A stretch of 64,000 nucleotides of DNA from a virus. Below the pieces are notes generated by a model. That model was given only the letters and a program-made list of their open reading frames with translations, was not told the DNA's origin and did not search any database. The position numbers and the translations under genes were made by a program. Positions 25,083-34,766 of this stretch are shown here, one piece after another (within the stretch, counting starts at the first letter, position 1; each line of letters opens with the position of its first letter). The stretch lies in the IMG/VR virus record IMGVR_UViG_3300011934_000017, positions 62,001 through 126,000 of that record. One strand, given 5' to 3'.

Positions 25083-28000
25083 TTAGCTATAATCAACGCG
25101 GAAGGTAATCTCGCCAATACCGGGAAAGTCTGAACGATACAGGTACCAATCTTCATCGACACCGCCTATAGTGCGTGTCACTGTAAGAGGTCCGTAAGTT
25201 GAACCTATACCACCTGCTGGCCATGTTGCTCCATCCATACCGCCTGATAGACCCAGCGAAGGTTCTGTGAACGTAGCAGTTCCTAACGCCGCAGGATGCG
25301 CATAATAAATGTAATTGCTTCCTGTCGTTTCTGTAGTGAAAGAATTACCGGACGATGATGTAGACATAGTATCATTCAGATACGTGCCAAGTGAAGCAAA
25401 GTCACTTAATCCTTCTGGTCCAACACCATACATAGGAGCATACGAAGGTGCAGAGGGCGGAGGCGGTGGAGTAGGAGCGGCACTACCTGCTGTGATATTG
25501 ATAAGCTTAGTTGCTTCTACCGAATGCAAGCCGTCTTCATATCGCGCTTTAATCGTTATACTGGTACCGGTCGGTACGTTACCTATATAAAGCACACCAT
25601 CATCTTCGATACTCACATTAGGAATTATAGTTTGAACAGACCACTCGATAGATTCGTTCGGAAGCACAGTGCCTGTTCCAGGAGAAACAATGTCACCTAC
25701 ATAGAAAAGCTCCGTGTTGTATGACTCGAACGAATTAGCAGGCACAGAACTTTCACCTAGAATGATCAACGTTTGTAACGGTGAAGCTTCTGCGAGCAAT
25801 GTTACCTGCATTGTGTCTGTAGCGGTATGTCCGTCACACGCCCAGTCTGCCGTAATGTTAACAACCGTTGTCTGGTTGTTCATGGAACGCAAGAAACCAT
25901 TGCGATCTATAATAGCAACATCGGGCGATACATCGATACTCCAGTCATTCGAAACTGCCAGCTCTTGATTGCATCCGTTGTCAAACTCAATCATAAACAC
26001 GTATGAACCCATACGACTCACAGGAATCACGGACGGTCCTGAAATACGCGAACTAATAGGAACAGAAGGTCCCGGTCGATCATGCCTTTTTACTACAACA
26101 GGAAACTCTGCTACTTCGCGGAAATAACGCGCAACGACAATTACCAGTGTGTCCTCTTCAACAGAACGACCTTGCATTATGCCCGGACTAACGATATCAG
26201 CTTCAGCTTCTGGGTTATTCAGAGGATCGGGACTACGCACTGTCCAAACAGGTTCTACAAGCTCGTCGCTTCCATCTTCATACCAAGCCCGTGCCTCAAA
26301 AGTCACTCTTCGATTTTCAAGAACTTCTGAATCACCTAGAATGCGTAGACCTGTAATCAAGTTAACATCAGGTATGAGAACAATAGGTTTAGTCTGGACG
26401 TGTCTTTTAGCTCCGCTATCGAAGACAGCACGTATTTCAACAATGCCTGCATTCCCAGAAGTAAACGTTAGCTCACCTGCAGGTGTCATGGTAACACCGG
26501 GATACGAACCATTGAGTGACCACACAGGACTAACTTCTATCTCACGACCGTCAGAATAGCGAGCAAATGCACGATAGTTAGCGGCTATTCCTTGTCTTAC
26601 GTTCTCTTGCCCTACAATGTTTATGCTTTCGATGTTTATAGGCGTCGTGTATACCGAAACCACTTTCGACACAGTAATATCTAGCGCTCTAGCTGTTAGC
26701 TCTACGGAAATAGATGTGCTTACAGAACCTGTCGTGAAAACACCTGATTCTGATATGGAGAAACGATCTGACATCCACACAGGATCAACTTGAGTGGTAA
26801 CGCCGTTTGACCATTCGATAATAGCGACAAAACGATGATTGGAAAGCTCTACTACACTGCTTGGTCCTTGAATCGTTAACGTCTTAGGTGTTATATAGTC
26901 TCTCTTTATCTCTACGACTTTTACCGCAATATGTTTTTGTCCTTGGTGTTGATACGTAGCTTTCAGCTCAGCTAAATAATCGGCATCAGGAATACCAGCA
27001 GATGCTCTGCCGCCTTGATCTACATAAAGTCCAGGAGAAGAGGACTCCCATAGCGCAAGCACGTCTTCTTGCGAACCGTCTGAATAAAATACGTGAGCGC
27101 GATAGGTATGCGAAGTATTTTCAGAAAGTTCTGGAGGTCCGATTATATGAATGGAATCGACTTTGATGTTTGTACTGACGGCTTTTATAATAACAGGTCG
27201 AACCGACTTTAGATGATAGCTATCAGCAGTGACGTAGCTGGCTTCAACATACACCACTTTATCTTCTTCCGGATTCCCTGTAAAAACTTCGTAGCCTTTG
27301 ATTCCGGTCACGTAAGGCGAAAGCACTTTTATCGTTACGTCGTTGAGCGCTTTGGTAGTTCTGTCATCGAAGTAACCTTCTACAGTCACCTTGAAAGAAT
27401 TTCCACCTGACACAGAAGTCGGAGCGTTCAACAGTATGCTTTCAAGTACAGCGCCAGCACCTTTGACTATTACGGTTTTAGTGTTACTCATTCCACCGAA
27501 CGTCGATGTGATATTTACTGTGGTATCACGGTAAACAGGAGCGAATACTGCAACACCGCTCGCCGTGAACGACACAATATCAGGACGGTCTGTAGTCATC
27601 ACAGGAGAAGGAACGCGAACAAGTCTACGGCCTGCTGTACTTGGAGGAGCGGAGTCAAATTTCACGGAGAATGTATGAGAACCTACGCCCGGAAGTTGAG
27701 TACGATATATGTACCAAGTCTGAAGCTTTCCATCTACGCGGCGATACAAATACATGGGAAGAGGGCTGCTATCGCCTTCCCACTTCACTGTGTTGCTTGG
27801 GTTTTGAATAGTAGCGTAACCAAGATACGCAGGATAAGCGAAGTAGCCGTAATGCCCGGCCGGTACGTTAAGTGAAAAAGACGGTGAAGCGAGGCTAGAT
27901 ACACTGCTTGTTAAAAACGTGTTCACATCAGCATTGTTTTCAACAGGAGTATCGGCAGAGCCATATACAGGCATCGTGCTTGTCGTAGTGTATCCCGACC

Positions 28001-30989
28001 AAGCAGCTAAAGGTGCGGGAACACCTTTGACAGTACAAGGTACCGAGTCTCCAATAGACAGTCCAGGAGCATCAAAGAATATCTGAAAAGTGCTGTTTCC
28101 TATAGACGGCAGATCAGTACGATACAGATACCAAGGCGAAGGTACACCACCTACGTTCACGTTAACAAGCACAGGACCTGTAGAGAACTCAATAGAACCT
28201 TCAGGCCATGTAGCGCCATCCCAACCGCCTTCGATGCCTGTAGCTTTAGATACAAATCGAGCGAAGCCCATTGCAGCAGGATACGCAAACCAACCATATT
28301 TGTCAGTATCAACGTCGATTGTCAGGTCTTGATGACTTGTGGATGCTACAGGAGATAGATCGAGGATGTCAGACGCTTTCCACAAATTGTTCCCAGTACC
28401 GAATCTGGGATATCCATTCACAGTACATGATACAGAAGCAACGTAAGGTACTGACTTTGTACTCATTCTAGTTGGTGCAGACATAGAACCATGATCAAAT
28501 TCAGGTGCTGAACCCGTATCGCAAGAGTCCATTGTATACCCGACGGTTAGTCCTGCGTTCTCGAACGAAACACGAAACTCTTGATTACCTAGCGAAGGCC
28601 AATCAGTACGATACACATACCACTTAGATGTTAATGATCCTACAGTGTGCTCAATCAAAGCTGGACCGAAGCTAGTTCCAATGCTTCCATCTTCTTCCCA
28701 AGTAGCACCACCCCATCCTCCTACAAGATTGCTATTCACTTCAATGAATGTAGCTTGGCCCAAAGAGGCAGGATAAGAGAAGTATCCGTACTTTCCGTTT
28801 TCTACGTTGATTGAAAAAGTCTGATTGTCCGTAGAAGGCAGTTCGTTAGGTAAGACAGCAGGTGTACTTCCTTTCATTGAAGTCAAAGAACCAAAGCGCG
28901 GAAGGGCGTTCAAGTGACAAGGAAGAGAGGCGACAGAATCATCGACAGGTGCAGTAGGATCACCTTCAGTTGGAGGAAATGCAATTAGCGTGTCTACGCA
29001 TCTTCCAGCTTCGGGAAACTCTACTGAGAAACCTGTCTCAGGCATCGTATGTGTGTTAGTACGATGCAAGTACCAGTCATACAGTCTACCTGATATCTGT
29101 CGTTGAATAATTATCGGGCCGGTATTCGTACCTACAGAACCATCTACAGGCCAACTCGCACCGTTCCAAAGCTCTGTGTCACCGGTTGAAAGCTCAGTGA
29201 TTGTAGCAACACCTAACTCTACAGGGTATGCGAAGTATCCGTATTCATATTCGTCTAACTCACCCACTAACGAGGTGTTTTCAGTAGAACCCAGCACGAA
29301 ACCGTAGTCTTCCAAAGCTGTGTCTATGTCAACGTCGATAGGACCTAAAGTAAAAGTAGGATAGCCGCTTACGCAAGTCTCTTCCTCTTCGTCTTCATCA
29401 CCTTCTACAGGAAGCACCAGTCCTGGGTGTCCGAATGAAACATCGAACGTTTGCGATCCAATACCTGAAAAATCAGTACGATAGATAAACCATTCAACAG
29501 CAGTACCGCAGATATTACGAACGACTTTTATAGGTTCTTTACTGTCACCTACTTCACCGTCTGCCCAAGTAGCTCCTTCCCAGCCGCCTTCAAGACCTGA
29601 AGATGCTTCTACAAATCGTGCATACCCAAGGTCAACAGGATAAGCAAAGTAGCCATATTTACCTGAAGGCACGTCTACTGTGAAGCGACGATCATTATTG
29701 TCGGGAAACGAGTTGGGTAGAAATTCAATCTCTGCGTCTGTGTTTAATCCGTAGTTGAACGAACCATACTGTGGTGTCATGTTAGGCACGCAAGGCACAG
29801 TCACATCGTTATCATCATCAGGCTCTTCCGGTGCAGGTTCAGCAGACGGAGAAGAATGTTCGAATTTAACATCACAGGAGTTCTGAATGCCTGGGTTATC
29901 AAACTGAATTTCAAAAGTCGTTTCGTCTACTAGCTTGGCATCAGTACGATAGACGTACCAATCTTGGTCTTTGCCTGCTATGTTGATTACAGTCAGCTTA
30001 GGGCCGTTGTCTTCTAAGCCTTCCCAACCACCTTCAAGCTTTGAATCTTTTTCTATAAACAAGGCTTTTCCAAGAGCAGCAGGGAACGCGAAGAAAACAT
30101 ACTTTCCTCTACTAAAGGCTACAGTGGCATTGTTTGTTGTGTCCAGTTCCTCTGTGAGCACAGAAAAAGCGGATGCCGCTGTCATAGAAGGTGAGTTCGA
30201 ATACCCGTATCGCGGTGTGAGTAGGTCGTAACAATCACCAGAGTAAAGAAGTGCATCTGTATGAACAGGAAACGATGAACCCGAAACCACGCTGTCTGGT
30301 AGCTTGACTTGAACGTTGCGTAAAACTTCACCGCCTAAACCTATAGTAATGAAATCTATAGGGTAGAAGATGACTTTACCTGCAACTCCCAAAGATATCT
30401 GGGACTTCACCATGAAGTAAAATTCACGCACAACATGGTTAATAGGAGCAAACTCGAAATAAGCATCCATAAGACGATCAGACAGATTCTTTCCGACAGG
30501 TAAGATCATGTTAACGTCAGACGGGATCAGCTCCATACCAAGATCAACATGTGTAGTCTTGTACCAGTCGCCGCCCTCTTTAATCATGGGACCAGCAGGC
30601 TTTCGATAGAAATTTTCGTAGTCTTGAGTATATGTGTGGCTTACTTCTATGTCACGACCCAAAACGAACCTAACGCCTTTCACAAAGTCTTCCGTTCCAC
30701 TTTTTTCATGGATCAAAGACAGCATGTAGACAGACTTGGCTAGACGTTGAGCGTTGTGTCTAATCAAATCAGCAGGAATATCAAAGCCAAGTTGCTTGAT
30801 TGTACGCGCTATGATTTCAGGGTCTGTAGTTTCGACTATGTGGCGAATGTCTTCTATTTCACCGATAGGTTCACGAATCTGCTCCTGAATAACATCAGCC
30901 AGACCTTCCATGAACTCAGACCATGTAGGTTCGTTCGCAAAGAACTCTGGCTGAAGACTCGTTAAGTCGATTTTAGCTTTATCCGACAT
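25083..30989 (-). CDS. 1968-residue tail/baseplate protein with FAYP and Ig-like repeats
   Basis: The N-terminal ~190 residues resemble tail protein I-type baseplate proteins (ANEPTWSEFMEGLADVIQEQI, GFDIPADLIRHNAQ, a YMLSLIHEKSGT stretch). Seven copies of an ~85-residue repeat follow at about residues 283-366, 430-520, 570-660, 723-811, 886-971, 1040-1111 and 1885-1968, with the core YGYFAYP..LG.A.F, GGW.GATW and WY.YRTD...G...F.V.F. Between copies 6 and 7 are roughly six bacterial Ig-like repeats (I.I.G...V......Y.A...YSDG....V.P.W). The start overlaps the J-like gene's stop (TAATG), as in a baseplate operon. It is probably a long baseplate-anchored fibre or adhesin. Confidence 0.78.
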   Translation of the reverse strand: MSDKAKIDLTSLQPEFFANEPTWSEFMEGLADVIQEQIREPIGEIEDIRHIVETTDPEIIARTIKQLGFDIPADLIRHNAQRLAKSVYMLSLIHEKSGTEDFVKGVRFVLGRDIEVSHTYTQDYENFYRKPAGPMIKEGGDWYKTTHVDLGMELIPSDVNMILPVGKNLSDRLMDAYFEFAPINHVVREFYFMVKSQISLGVAGKVIFYPIDFITIGLGGEVLRNVQVKLPDSVVSGSSFPVHTDALLYSGDCYDLLTPRYGYSNSPSMTAASAFSVLTEELDTTNNATVAFSRGKYVFFAFPAALGKALFIEKDSKLEGGWEGLEDNGPKLTVINIAGKDQDWYVYRTDAKLVDETTFEIQFDNPGIQNSCDVKFEHSSPSAEPAPEEPDDDNDVTVPCVPNMTPQYGSFNYGLNTDAEIEFLPNSFPDNNDRRFTVDVPSGKYGYFAYPVDLGYARFVEASSGLEGGWEGATWADGEVGDSKEPIKVVRNICGTAVEWFIYRTDFSGIGSQTFDVSFGHPGLVLPVEGDEDEEEETCVSGYPTFTLGPIDVDIDTALEDYGFVLGSTENTSLVGELDEYEYGYFAYPVELGVATITELSTGDTELWNGASWPVDGSVGTNTGPIIIQRQISGRLYDWYLHRTNTHTMPETGFSVEFPEAGRCVDTLIAFPPTEGDPTAPVDDSVASLPCHLNALPRFGSLTSMKGSTPAVLPNELPSTDNQTFSINVENGKYGYFSYPASLGQATFIEVNSNLVGGWGGATWEEDGSIGTSFGPALIEHTVGSLTSKWYVYRTDWPSLGNQEFRVSFENAGLTVGYTMDSCDTGSAPEFDHGSMSAPTRMSTKSVPYVASVSCTVNGYPRFGTGNNLWKASDILDLSPVASTSHQDLTIDVDTDKYGWFAYPAAMGFARFVSKATGIEGGWDGATWPEGSIEFSTGPVLVNVNVGGVPSPWYLYRTDLPSIGNSTFQIFFDAPGLSIGDSVPCTVKGVPAPLAAWSGYTTTSTMPVYGSADTPVENNADVNTFLTSSVSSLASPSFSLNVPAGHYGYFAYPAYLGYATIQNPSNTVKWEGDSSPLPMYLYRRVDGKLQTWYIYRTQLPGVGSHTFSVKFDSAPPSTAGRRLVRVPSPVMTTDRPDIVSFTASGVAVFAPVYRDTTVNITSTFGGMSNTKTVIVKGAGAVLESILLNAPTSVSGGNSFKVTVEGYFDDRTTKALNDVTIKVLSPYVTGIKGYEVFTGNPEEDKVVYVEASYVTADSYHLKSVRPVIIKAVSTNIKVDSIHIIGPPELSENTSHTYRAHVFYSDGSQEDVLALWESSSPGLYVDQGGRASAGIPDADYLAELKATYQHQGQKHIAVKVVEIKRDYITPKTLTIQGPSSVVELSNHRFVAIIEWSNGVTTQVDPVWMSDRFSISESGVFTTGSVSTSISVELTARALDITVSKVVSVYTTPINIESINIVGQENVRQGIAANYRAFARYSDGREIEVSPVWSLNGSYPGVTMTPAGELTFTSGNAGIVEIRAVFDSGAKRHVQTKPIVLIPDVNLITGLRILGDSEVLENRRVTFEARAWYEDGSDELVEPVWTVRSPDPLNNPEAEADIVSPGIMQGRSVEEDTLVIVVARYFREVAEFPVVVKRHDRPGPSVPISSRISGPSVIPVSRMGSYVFMIEFDNGCNQELAVSNDWSIDVSPDVAIIDRNGFLRSMNNQTTVVNITADWACDGHTATDTMQVTLLAEASPLQTLIILGESSVPANSFESYNTELFYVGDIVSPGTGTVLPNESIEWSVQTIIPNVSIEDDGVLYIGNVPTGTSITIKARYEDGLHSVEATKLINITAGSAAPTPPPPPSAPSYAPMYGVGPEGLSDFASLGTYLNDTMSTSSSGNSFTTETTGSNYIYYAHPAALGTATFTEPSLGLSGGMDGATWPAGGIGSTYGPLTVTRTIGGVDEDWYLYRSDFPGIGEITFRVDYS

Positions 30990-32458
30990 TAGTAACTGCT
31001 CCTTACACCGAGAGAGCGCTCAGAATAAACAACATCAATAATAGGTTGCCCATCTAAAACAGCGTAATGTGTGCGATCTGGCATTAGAATGTCTTCTTCT
31101 GGGCTAGCCAGTACCACATAATCCACACCTTCGATCTTGCGAATAGCGTCCGTAATGTCAGACTGTGAAAGGCGACGTCCAAGTATTCCGGGCTTCTTTT
31201 GAAACAGCTTCAGAATATTCTCCATCGCCACAATTCGAATCTCACCGTCTTTCGCGCTTGGGACGATAGCAATCTTAATACGAACCTTGACGAAGACTTT
31301 AACAGGATTCCAAGTCTGCACGTCATACGCATCGTGCAAGTGTGGAATGAGCCATCGTGAAAACTGATTCCACGAGCTAGACTGCGGATTAGGATTAGCG
31401 CCACCAAACGTGTCCGACTCTTCTGGCAAAACACACATACGCATCATGTTCATCCAGCGAAGATCGTTTGGTGCAATATCTCTCTGACCTAAAGGCGAAC
31501 AGTCAGCAACACCTGGATAACGCATCACAGTAGCACGAATGTCGGCACCGCTAATCGCCCGACGCTTCGTTCGGAACATGTTAGGTGCAAACATTTTGTA
31601 GTACAGGGCACTCTTTTGATCCGAACCTCCAGCGATTGTAGTGATTGTTTCACCCTTTAGCTCGCTATCACTGCGAACACGTAAGGCAATACCAGGAAGA
31701 CCGCTATTGTCTGCGCTACCGTCTGTTGTGACATACCGAATGATCAACGTAGAATCTCGGTCAAGTATCTTACCGTTCTCTCCGTCTCCAAAGAAGAAAG
31801 ACGTATCCCCGTCCCGTGCGGTGCTTTCGAAGTAAATTGCCTCTTCACCGTGATGTTCAAATACAGCCTTATCAGTCGGTTCCCAAATCTGCGTGGTGCC
31901 CGTGTCGTTATTTTGCGTATACACAAGCACATCTTCAGACGAAACGATAAATCTAGGTTCATCCAAGTAAAACTCTCGCAACGCTACATCAGGATACGCT
32001 TTTAGATCAAAGCGCTTCTCTGCAACGTTGCCAGAGTAGAGGGATACGTTTGAAATAGTGGAACCCGGAGGAATAACGTACTGCTGGCGATTGAAAAACG
32101 TGCGACCAGATAGATCGAACATAGAGTACGGAGGAATGTACTTTGTGCGTGTCGAGTAGTTAGACACTTCGGCGACACAGGACGCACATGTTTTCCTAGA
32201 TATCTGGACACCCAACATGCGAGTGCCTGCAAAGATCGAGCTGTCACGCACAGCAGTCGGAAGAAAAGCTTCACGAAAAGCCATATCCAGATAAAACTGA
32301 TTTGATACATGCGAGCCTGCAAACGTGTCAAGAATGGTAGTACCTACAGAAGTAGGCATCATATCTACCCACGTGCGCTTCTGTTCAAGCTTACGCTGTA
32401 GCTCATTAAACAGAAGTTGGAAATCAGGTGTTACTTTGCTAATAGGTACGGAAGCCAT
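30989..32458 (-). CDS. Baseplate J/gp6-like wedge protein
   Basis: This 489-residue protein is of the Baseplate_J family type. It has TPDFQLLFNELQRKLEQKRTW at the start, a GTTILDTFAGSH motif, Ala/Gly-rich wedge segments, and FFFGDGENGKILDRDSTLIIRYVTTDGSADNSG, which matches the family's conserved G(D)G..G..P..G..I.V.Y..T.G. block. The product is expected to form part of the baseplate inner ring. It follows the gp25-like gene with a TAATG overlap and precedes the tail protein I-like gene, the canonical order. Confidence 0.85.
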   Translation of the reverse strand: MASVPISKVTPDFQLLFNELQRKLEQKRTWVDMMPTSVGTTILDTFAGSHVSNQFYLDMAFREAFLPTAVRDSSIFAGTRMLGVQISRKTCASCVAEVSNYSTRTKYIPPYSMFDLSGRTFFNRQQYVIPPGSTISNVSLYSGNVAEKRFDLKAYPDVALREFYLDEPRFIVSSEDVLVYTQNNDTGTTQIWEPTDKAVFEHHGEEAIYFESTARDGDTSFFFGDGENGKILDRDSTLIIRYVTTDGSADNSGLPGIALRVRSDSELKGETITTIAGGSDQKSALYYKMFAPNMFRTKRRAISGADIRATVMRYPGVADCSPLGQRDIAPNDLRWMNMMRMCVLPEESDTFGGANPNPQSSSWNQFSRWLIPHLHDAYDVQTWNPVKVFVKVRIKIAIVPSAKDGEIRIVAMENILKLFQKKPGILGRRLSQSDITDAIRKIEGVDYVVLASPEEDILMPDRTHYAVLDGQPIIDVVYSERSLGVRSSY

Positions 32459-32847
32459 TAACTAAATCCTCGCGCTAGGTTAAATTGAAAAGTGAATTGG
32501 CGAGCTTCAAGCTCTGGCGCCCTGTATCGAATGTTCACAAAATACTGACTGTTTTGCGGATCAGGAATAACGATGATTTGATCAAAGACAATTCGAAACT
32601 CACCATTGTCTTCTAAGGCACGTTCCATATCGTATTGAATGCGACTCGCTGTAACGTCGTCAATAGGTTCAAAAAGGTGCTTGCCTACATCGCTTCCTAA
32701 ACGCGGTCGAAACCACTTTGATCGCTTCGGTGTCTCGAAGATACAGGCAATATTTTGGTTAAGGCTGTGCTCATTCTTAACCAGTTCGTTCTGCGTTACA
32801 CCTGCATACAGGTTAACGTCTGAATATAAAACATCAATGATAGCCAT
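32458..32847 (-). CDS. gp25-like baseplate wedge protein
   Basis: The start is placed at ATG 32847 (MAIIDVLYSDVN), because the longer frame to 33006 would run through the PAAR gene in another frame and its extra residues are not protein-like. The 129-residue product has the family layout: DVNLYAG...ELVKNEHSLNQNIACIFETPKRSKWFRPRLGSD, LFEPIDD and a final ARQFTFQFNLARGF. gp25 is the lysozyme-fold wedge subunit that helps start sheath assembly. AGG lies upstream inside the end of the PAAR gene. Confidence 0.85.
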   Translation of the reverse strand: MAIIDVLYSDVNLYAGVTQNELVKNEHSLNQNIACIFETPKRSKWFRPRLGSDVGKHLFEPIDDVTASRIQYDMERALEDNGEFRIVFDQIIVIPDPQNSQYFVNIRYRAPELEARQFTFQFNLARGFS

Positions 32848-32849
32848 AA

Positions 32850-33140
32850 TTAACCTGCAAAAACGTCTGGAGAACCGGTAGCCGCACTGTCGCCACAGCC
32901 CATCATATCGCCGATTCTTTGTTTGTTGAGTTGATCCGCGTAGACAGAAGAGCTTCCTTGAACAGTGACAGGAACGTGACACGAAAAGCAGCAATGCACA
33001 ACCCACTTGTCAGTAAGCCGAACCTGCGCCATTTGATCTGTAAACACGGTAGTCGATGCGGTAGCAGGTCGTGTAGGTGGAAAGCACCCGTGTCCTGTAG
33101 ACATATCGATAGGAAGTCGCACACAAGGTATACCAGCCAT
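32850..33140 (-). CDS. PAAR-domain spike tip protein
   Basis: This 96-residue protein is rich in Cys and Gly. It shows a PAAR-like repeat pattern: STGHGCFPPTRPA, VFTDQMAQVRLTDKW, GSSSVYADQLNKQRIGD, and a closing CGDSAATGSPDVFAG. PAAR proteins bind a metal and sharpen the tip of contractile-tail spikes. The start has AAGGAG seven bases upstream. It is the first minus-strand gene after the divergent intergenic region and leads the distal baseplate operon. Confidence 0.85.
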   Translation of the reverse strand: MAGIPCVRLPIDMSTGHGCFPPTRPATASTTVFTDQMAQVRLTDKWVVHCCFSCHVPVTVQGSSSVYADQLNKQRIGDMMGCGDSAATGSPDVFAG

Positions 33141-33160
33141 AATTTATCTCCTTTGATCTG

Positions 33161-33189
33161 TTGAAATTATTACGACTAAACTGTAAATA
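33161..33189 (+). promoter_or_regulatory. Putative promoter of the thymidylate synthase operon
   Basis: TTGAAA (33161-33166) and TAAATA (33184-33189) are 17 bases apart and lie 41 bases before the start codon. The -35 matches the sigma-70 consensus at five of six positions. The -10 is weak at three of six, but TAAATA also resembles phage late-promoter cores. Confidence 0.4.
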
Positions 33190-33215
33190 AGTGTCGTTAT
33201 TATCGGTTATTTACA
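33182..33215. promoter_or_regulatory. Inverted repeat in the divergent intergenic region
   Basis: TGTAAATAA (33182-33190) and TTATTTACA (33207-33215) form perfect 9-base arms with a 16-base spacer. They sit between the divergent PAAR and thymidylate synthase genes. The repeat could be an operator or a pair of opposed promoter cores. Confidence 0.5.
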
Positions 33216-33229
33216 CAAAAAGGTAACGT

Positions 33230-34369
33230 ATGAAAGCTTATTTGAAGACCGCAAAAGAACTGTTGTCTGTGTCGGCGAAGCGGAAAATGGATCGCACAGG
33301 TGTCGGCACTTCGTTCAAAGTGTTCAACGAAGAAGAGTTTAATCTAAAGTTTGGTGGGCAGTTTCCTATTGTCACCACAAAGCAAGTAGCAATCCGAGCT
33401 GTAATAGGTGAACTACTTGGCTTCATTCGTGCTGCCGACAGTGCTGCTACATTCCGAGAACTTGATTGTAACGTATGGAACGCAAACGCGAATCAAGAAA
33501 ACGAAACAGGTTCGAAAAATGCGTGGTTGCGCAGCCCGTGGCGTAAAGGTGAAGACGATCTCGGTAGAATCTATGGCGTACAGTGGCGTGAATGGGACGA
33601 CACGCGGATAAGCAATGCTGAAGATCATCAGCGCTTTTTGCGTGATGGGTACAAAGCTGTTGCTCAGTTCGATCAAGACGGTCAGCGAAAAGTGGTTTGG
33701 AACAGAAAGGTAGATCAGCTACAACAAGCTGTCAATCTAATCCAGAAAAACCCAGAAAGCCGGCGCATAATCATCAGTGGTTGGAATCCTTCTGATCTGG
33801 ACAAGGGCGCTCTACCTCCATGTCATATTCTACAGCACTTTATCTGCGAACCCTTAGGCGAACAGGAAAGAATCGAAGCACACATAAAGAATATGGAAAA
33901 CGAGGCAATCTGGAACGGAGCAGAAAGAGAAATAATTGCGACCAATGTTAGAAATCATATTCTACACCTGTTTAATACGGATAGTCCTTCGCACGAACAG
34001 CTAGACGAGTACAATCTTCCACGGTACAAGCTAAATCTGGTGGTCTATCAACGTAGTGCTGACTGGTTGCTTGGCGTTCCATTCAATATCTCCAGCTATG
34101 CGACGATGATAAACATAATGAGTAGAATCACAGGCACAGCGCCCGGTACTCTGCACTATTGCACAGGCGACACGCACCTGTATAACAATCATCGGAATGC
34201 GATGAAAGAACAGACTACAAGAACACCTTCGTCTGAAATAACAAGGCTATTAATTAATCCACAGTTGAAGACGTTGGAAGACTTTGAACAAGCAAGCCCT
34301 TCTGACTTTCGATTGTTTAACTACCAACATCAAGGCAAGCTGAAGAACCCAGCACCTATGGCAATTTAA
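33230..34369 (+). CDS. thyA: Thymidylate synthase family protein
   Basis: This 379-residue protein methylates dUMP to dTMP with methylene-tetrahydrofolate in this family. It has DRTGVGT (21-27), FPIVTTK (45-51), IYGVQWREW (114-122), the catalytic Cys198 in LPPCHI, YQRSAD (273-278), GVPFNISSY (282-290) with Asn286 that favours dUMP over dCMP, and GDTHLYNNH (313-321). It is longer than cellular enzymes (~264), partly through a ~55-residue insertion after Cys198 (~210-265). dUMP hydroxymethylase cannot be fully excluded. It leads the only plus-strand operon, with AAAGG upstream. Confidence 0.88.
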   Translation: MKAYLKTAKELLSVSAKRKMDRTGVGTSFKVFNEEEFNLKFGGQFPIVTTKQVAIRAVIGELLGFIRAADSAATFRELDCNVWNANANQENETGSKNAWLRSPWRKGEDDLGRIYGVQWREWDDTRISNAEDHQRFLRDGYKAVAQFDQDGQRKVVWNRKVDQLQQAVNLIQKNPESRRIIISGWNPSDLDKGALPPCHILQHFICEPLGEQERIEAHIKNMENEAIWNGAEREIIATNVRNHILHLFNTDSPSHEQLDEYNLPRYKLNLVVYQRSADWLLGVPFNISSYATMINIMSRITGTAPGTLHYCTGDTHLYNNHRNAMKEQTTRTPSSEITRLLINPQLKTLEDFEQASPSDFRLFNYQHQGKLKNPAPMAI

Positions 34370-34379
34370 AGGCAGCACT

Positions 34380-34766
34380 ATGGACATGAAAAGAAAGAGG
34401 GTGTATGTAGAAGAAATAGACACAACGCTTCAAGGCTATATGATAGACAAGCCTTACGTATCAGCAGCGATGTTCATCAAAAGCCTGAGTGACCTACCTA
34501 TTGTTGTTTGCAGGCAGATAACGAATACTTATTCTATAAGGAACGTATTCAAGCGAATCGAAATTGGAAGCGAGGAGATTCCTTTATTTCCTTTAGACTC
34601 CTTCGAACCTCTGTCCGATGTACTATCAGAAATAGAAAACAGAAAATTCAGGGAACTCCGTAAACATAAAAAGCGTTGTGAACCAAGCGATTATCAGATC
34701 GACGAAAATCTGGCCGAATTGGTAATGATGAAACTTGCACAGTCAATAGGAAAAGAAAATGATTGA
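34380..34766 (+). CDS. Unknown protein downstream of thymidylate synthase
   Basis: This 128-residue protein is basic at the N terminus (MDMKRKRVYVEE) with a charged helical C-terminal half (NRKFRELRKHKKRC). There is no signal peptide, membrane segment or recognised motif. It begins 10 bases after thymidylate synthase with AAAGG upstream and overlaps the next gene by eight bases, so the three form one operon. A role in nucleotide metabolism would be a guess from context only. Confidence 0.62.
   Translation: MDMKRKRVYVEEIDTTLQGYMIDKPYVSAAMFIKSLSDLPIVVCRQITNTYSIRNVFKRIEIGSEEIPLFPLDSFEPLSDVLSEIENRKFRELRKHKKRCEPSDYQIDENLAELVMMKLAQSIGKEND

Noticed and set aside
32848-33006. Longer N terminus for the gp25-like protein
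   Set aside because: The extra residues are Arg/Cys-rich and out of frame with the PAAR gene; family alignment begins at 32847.
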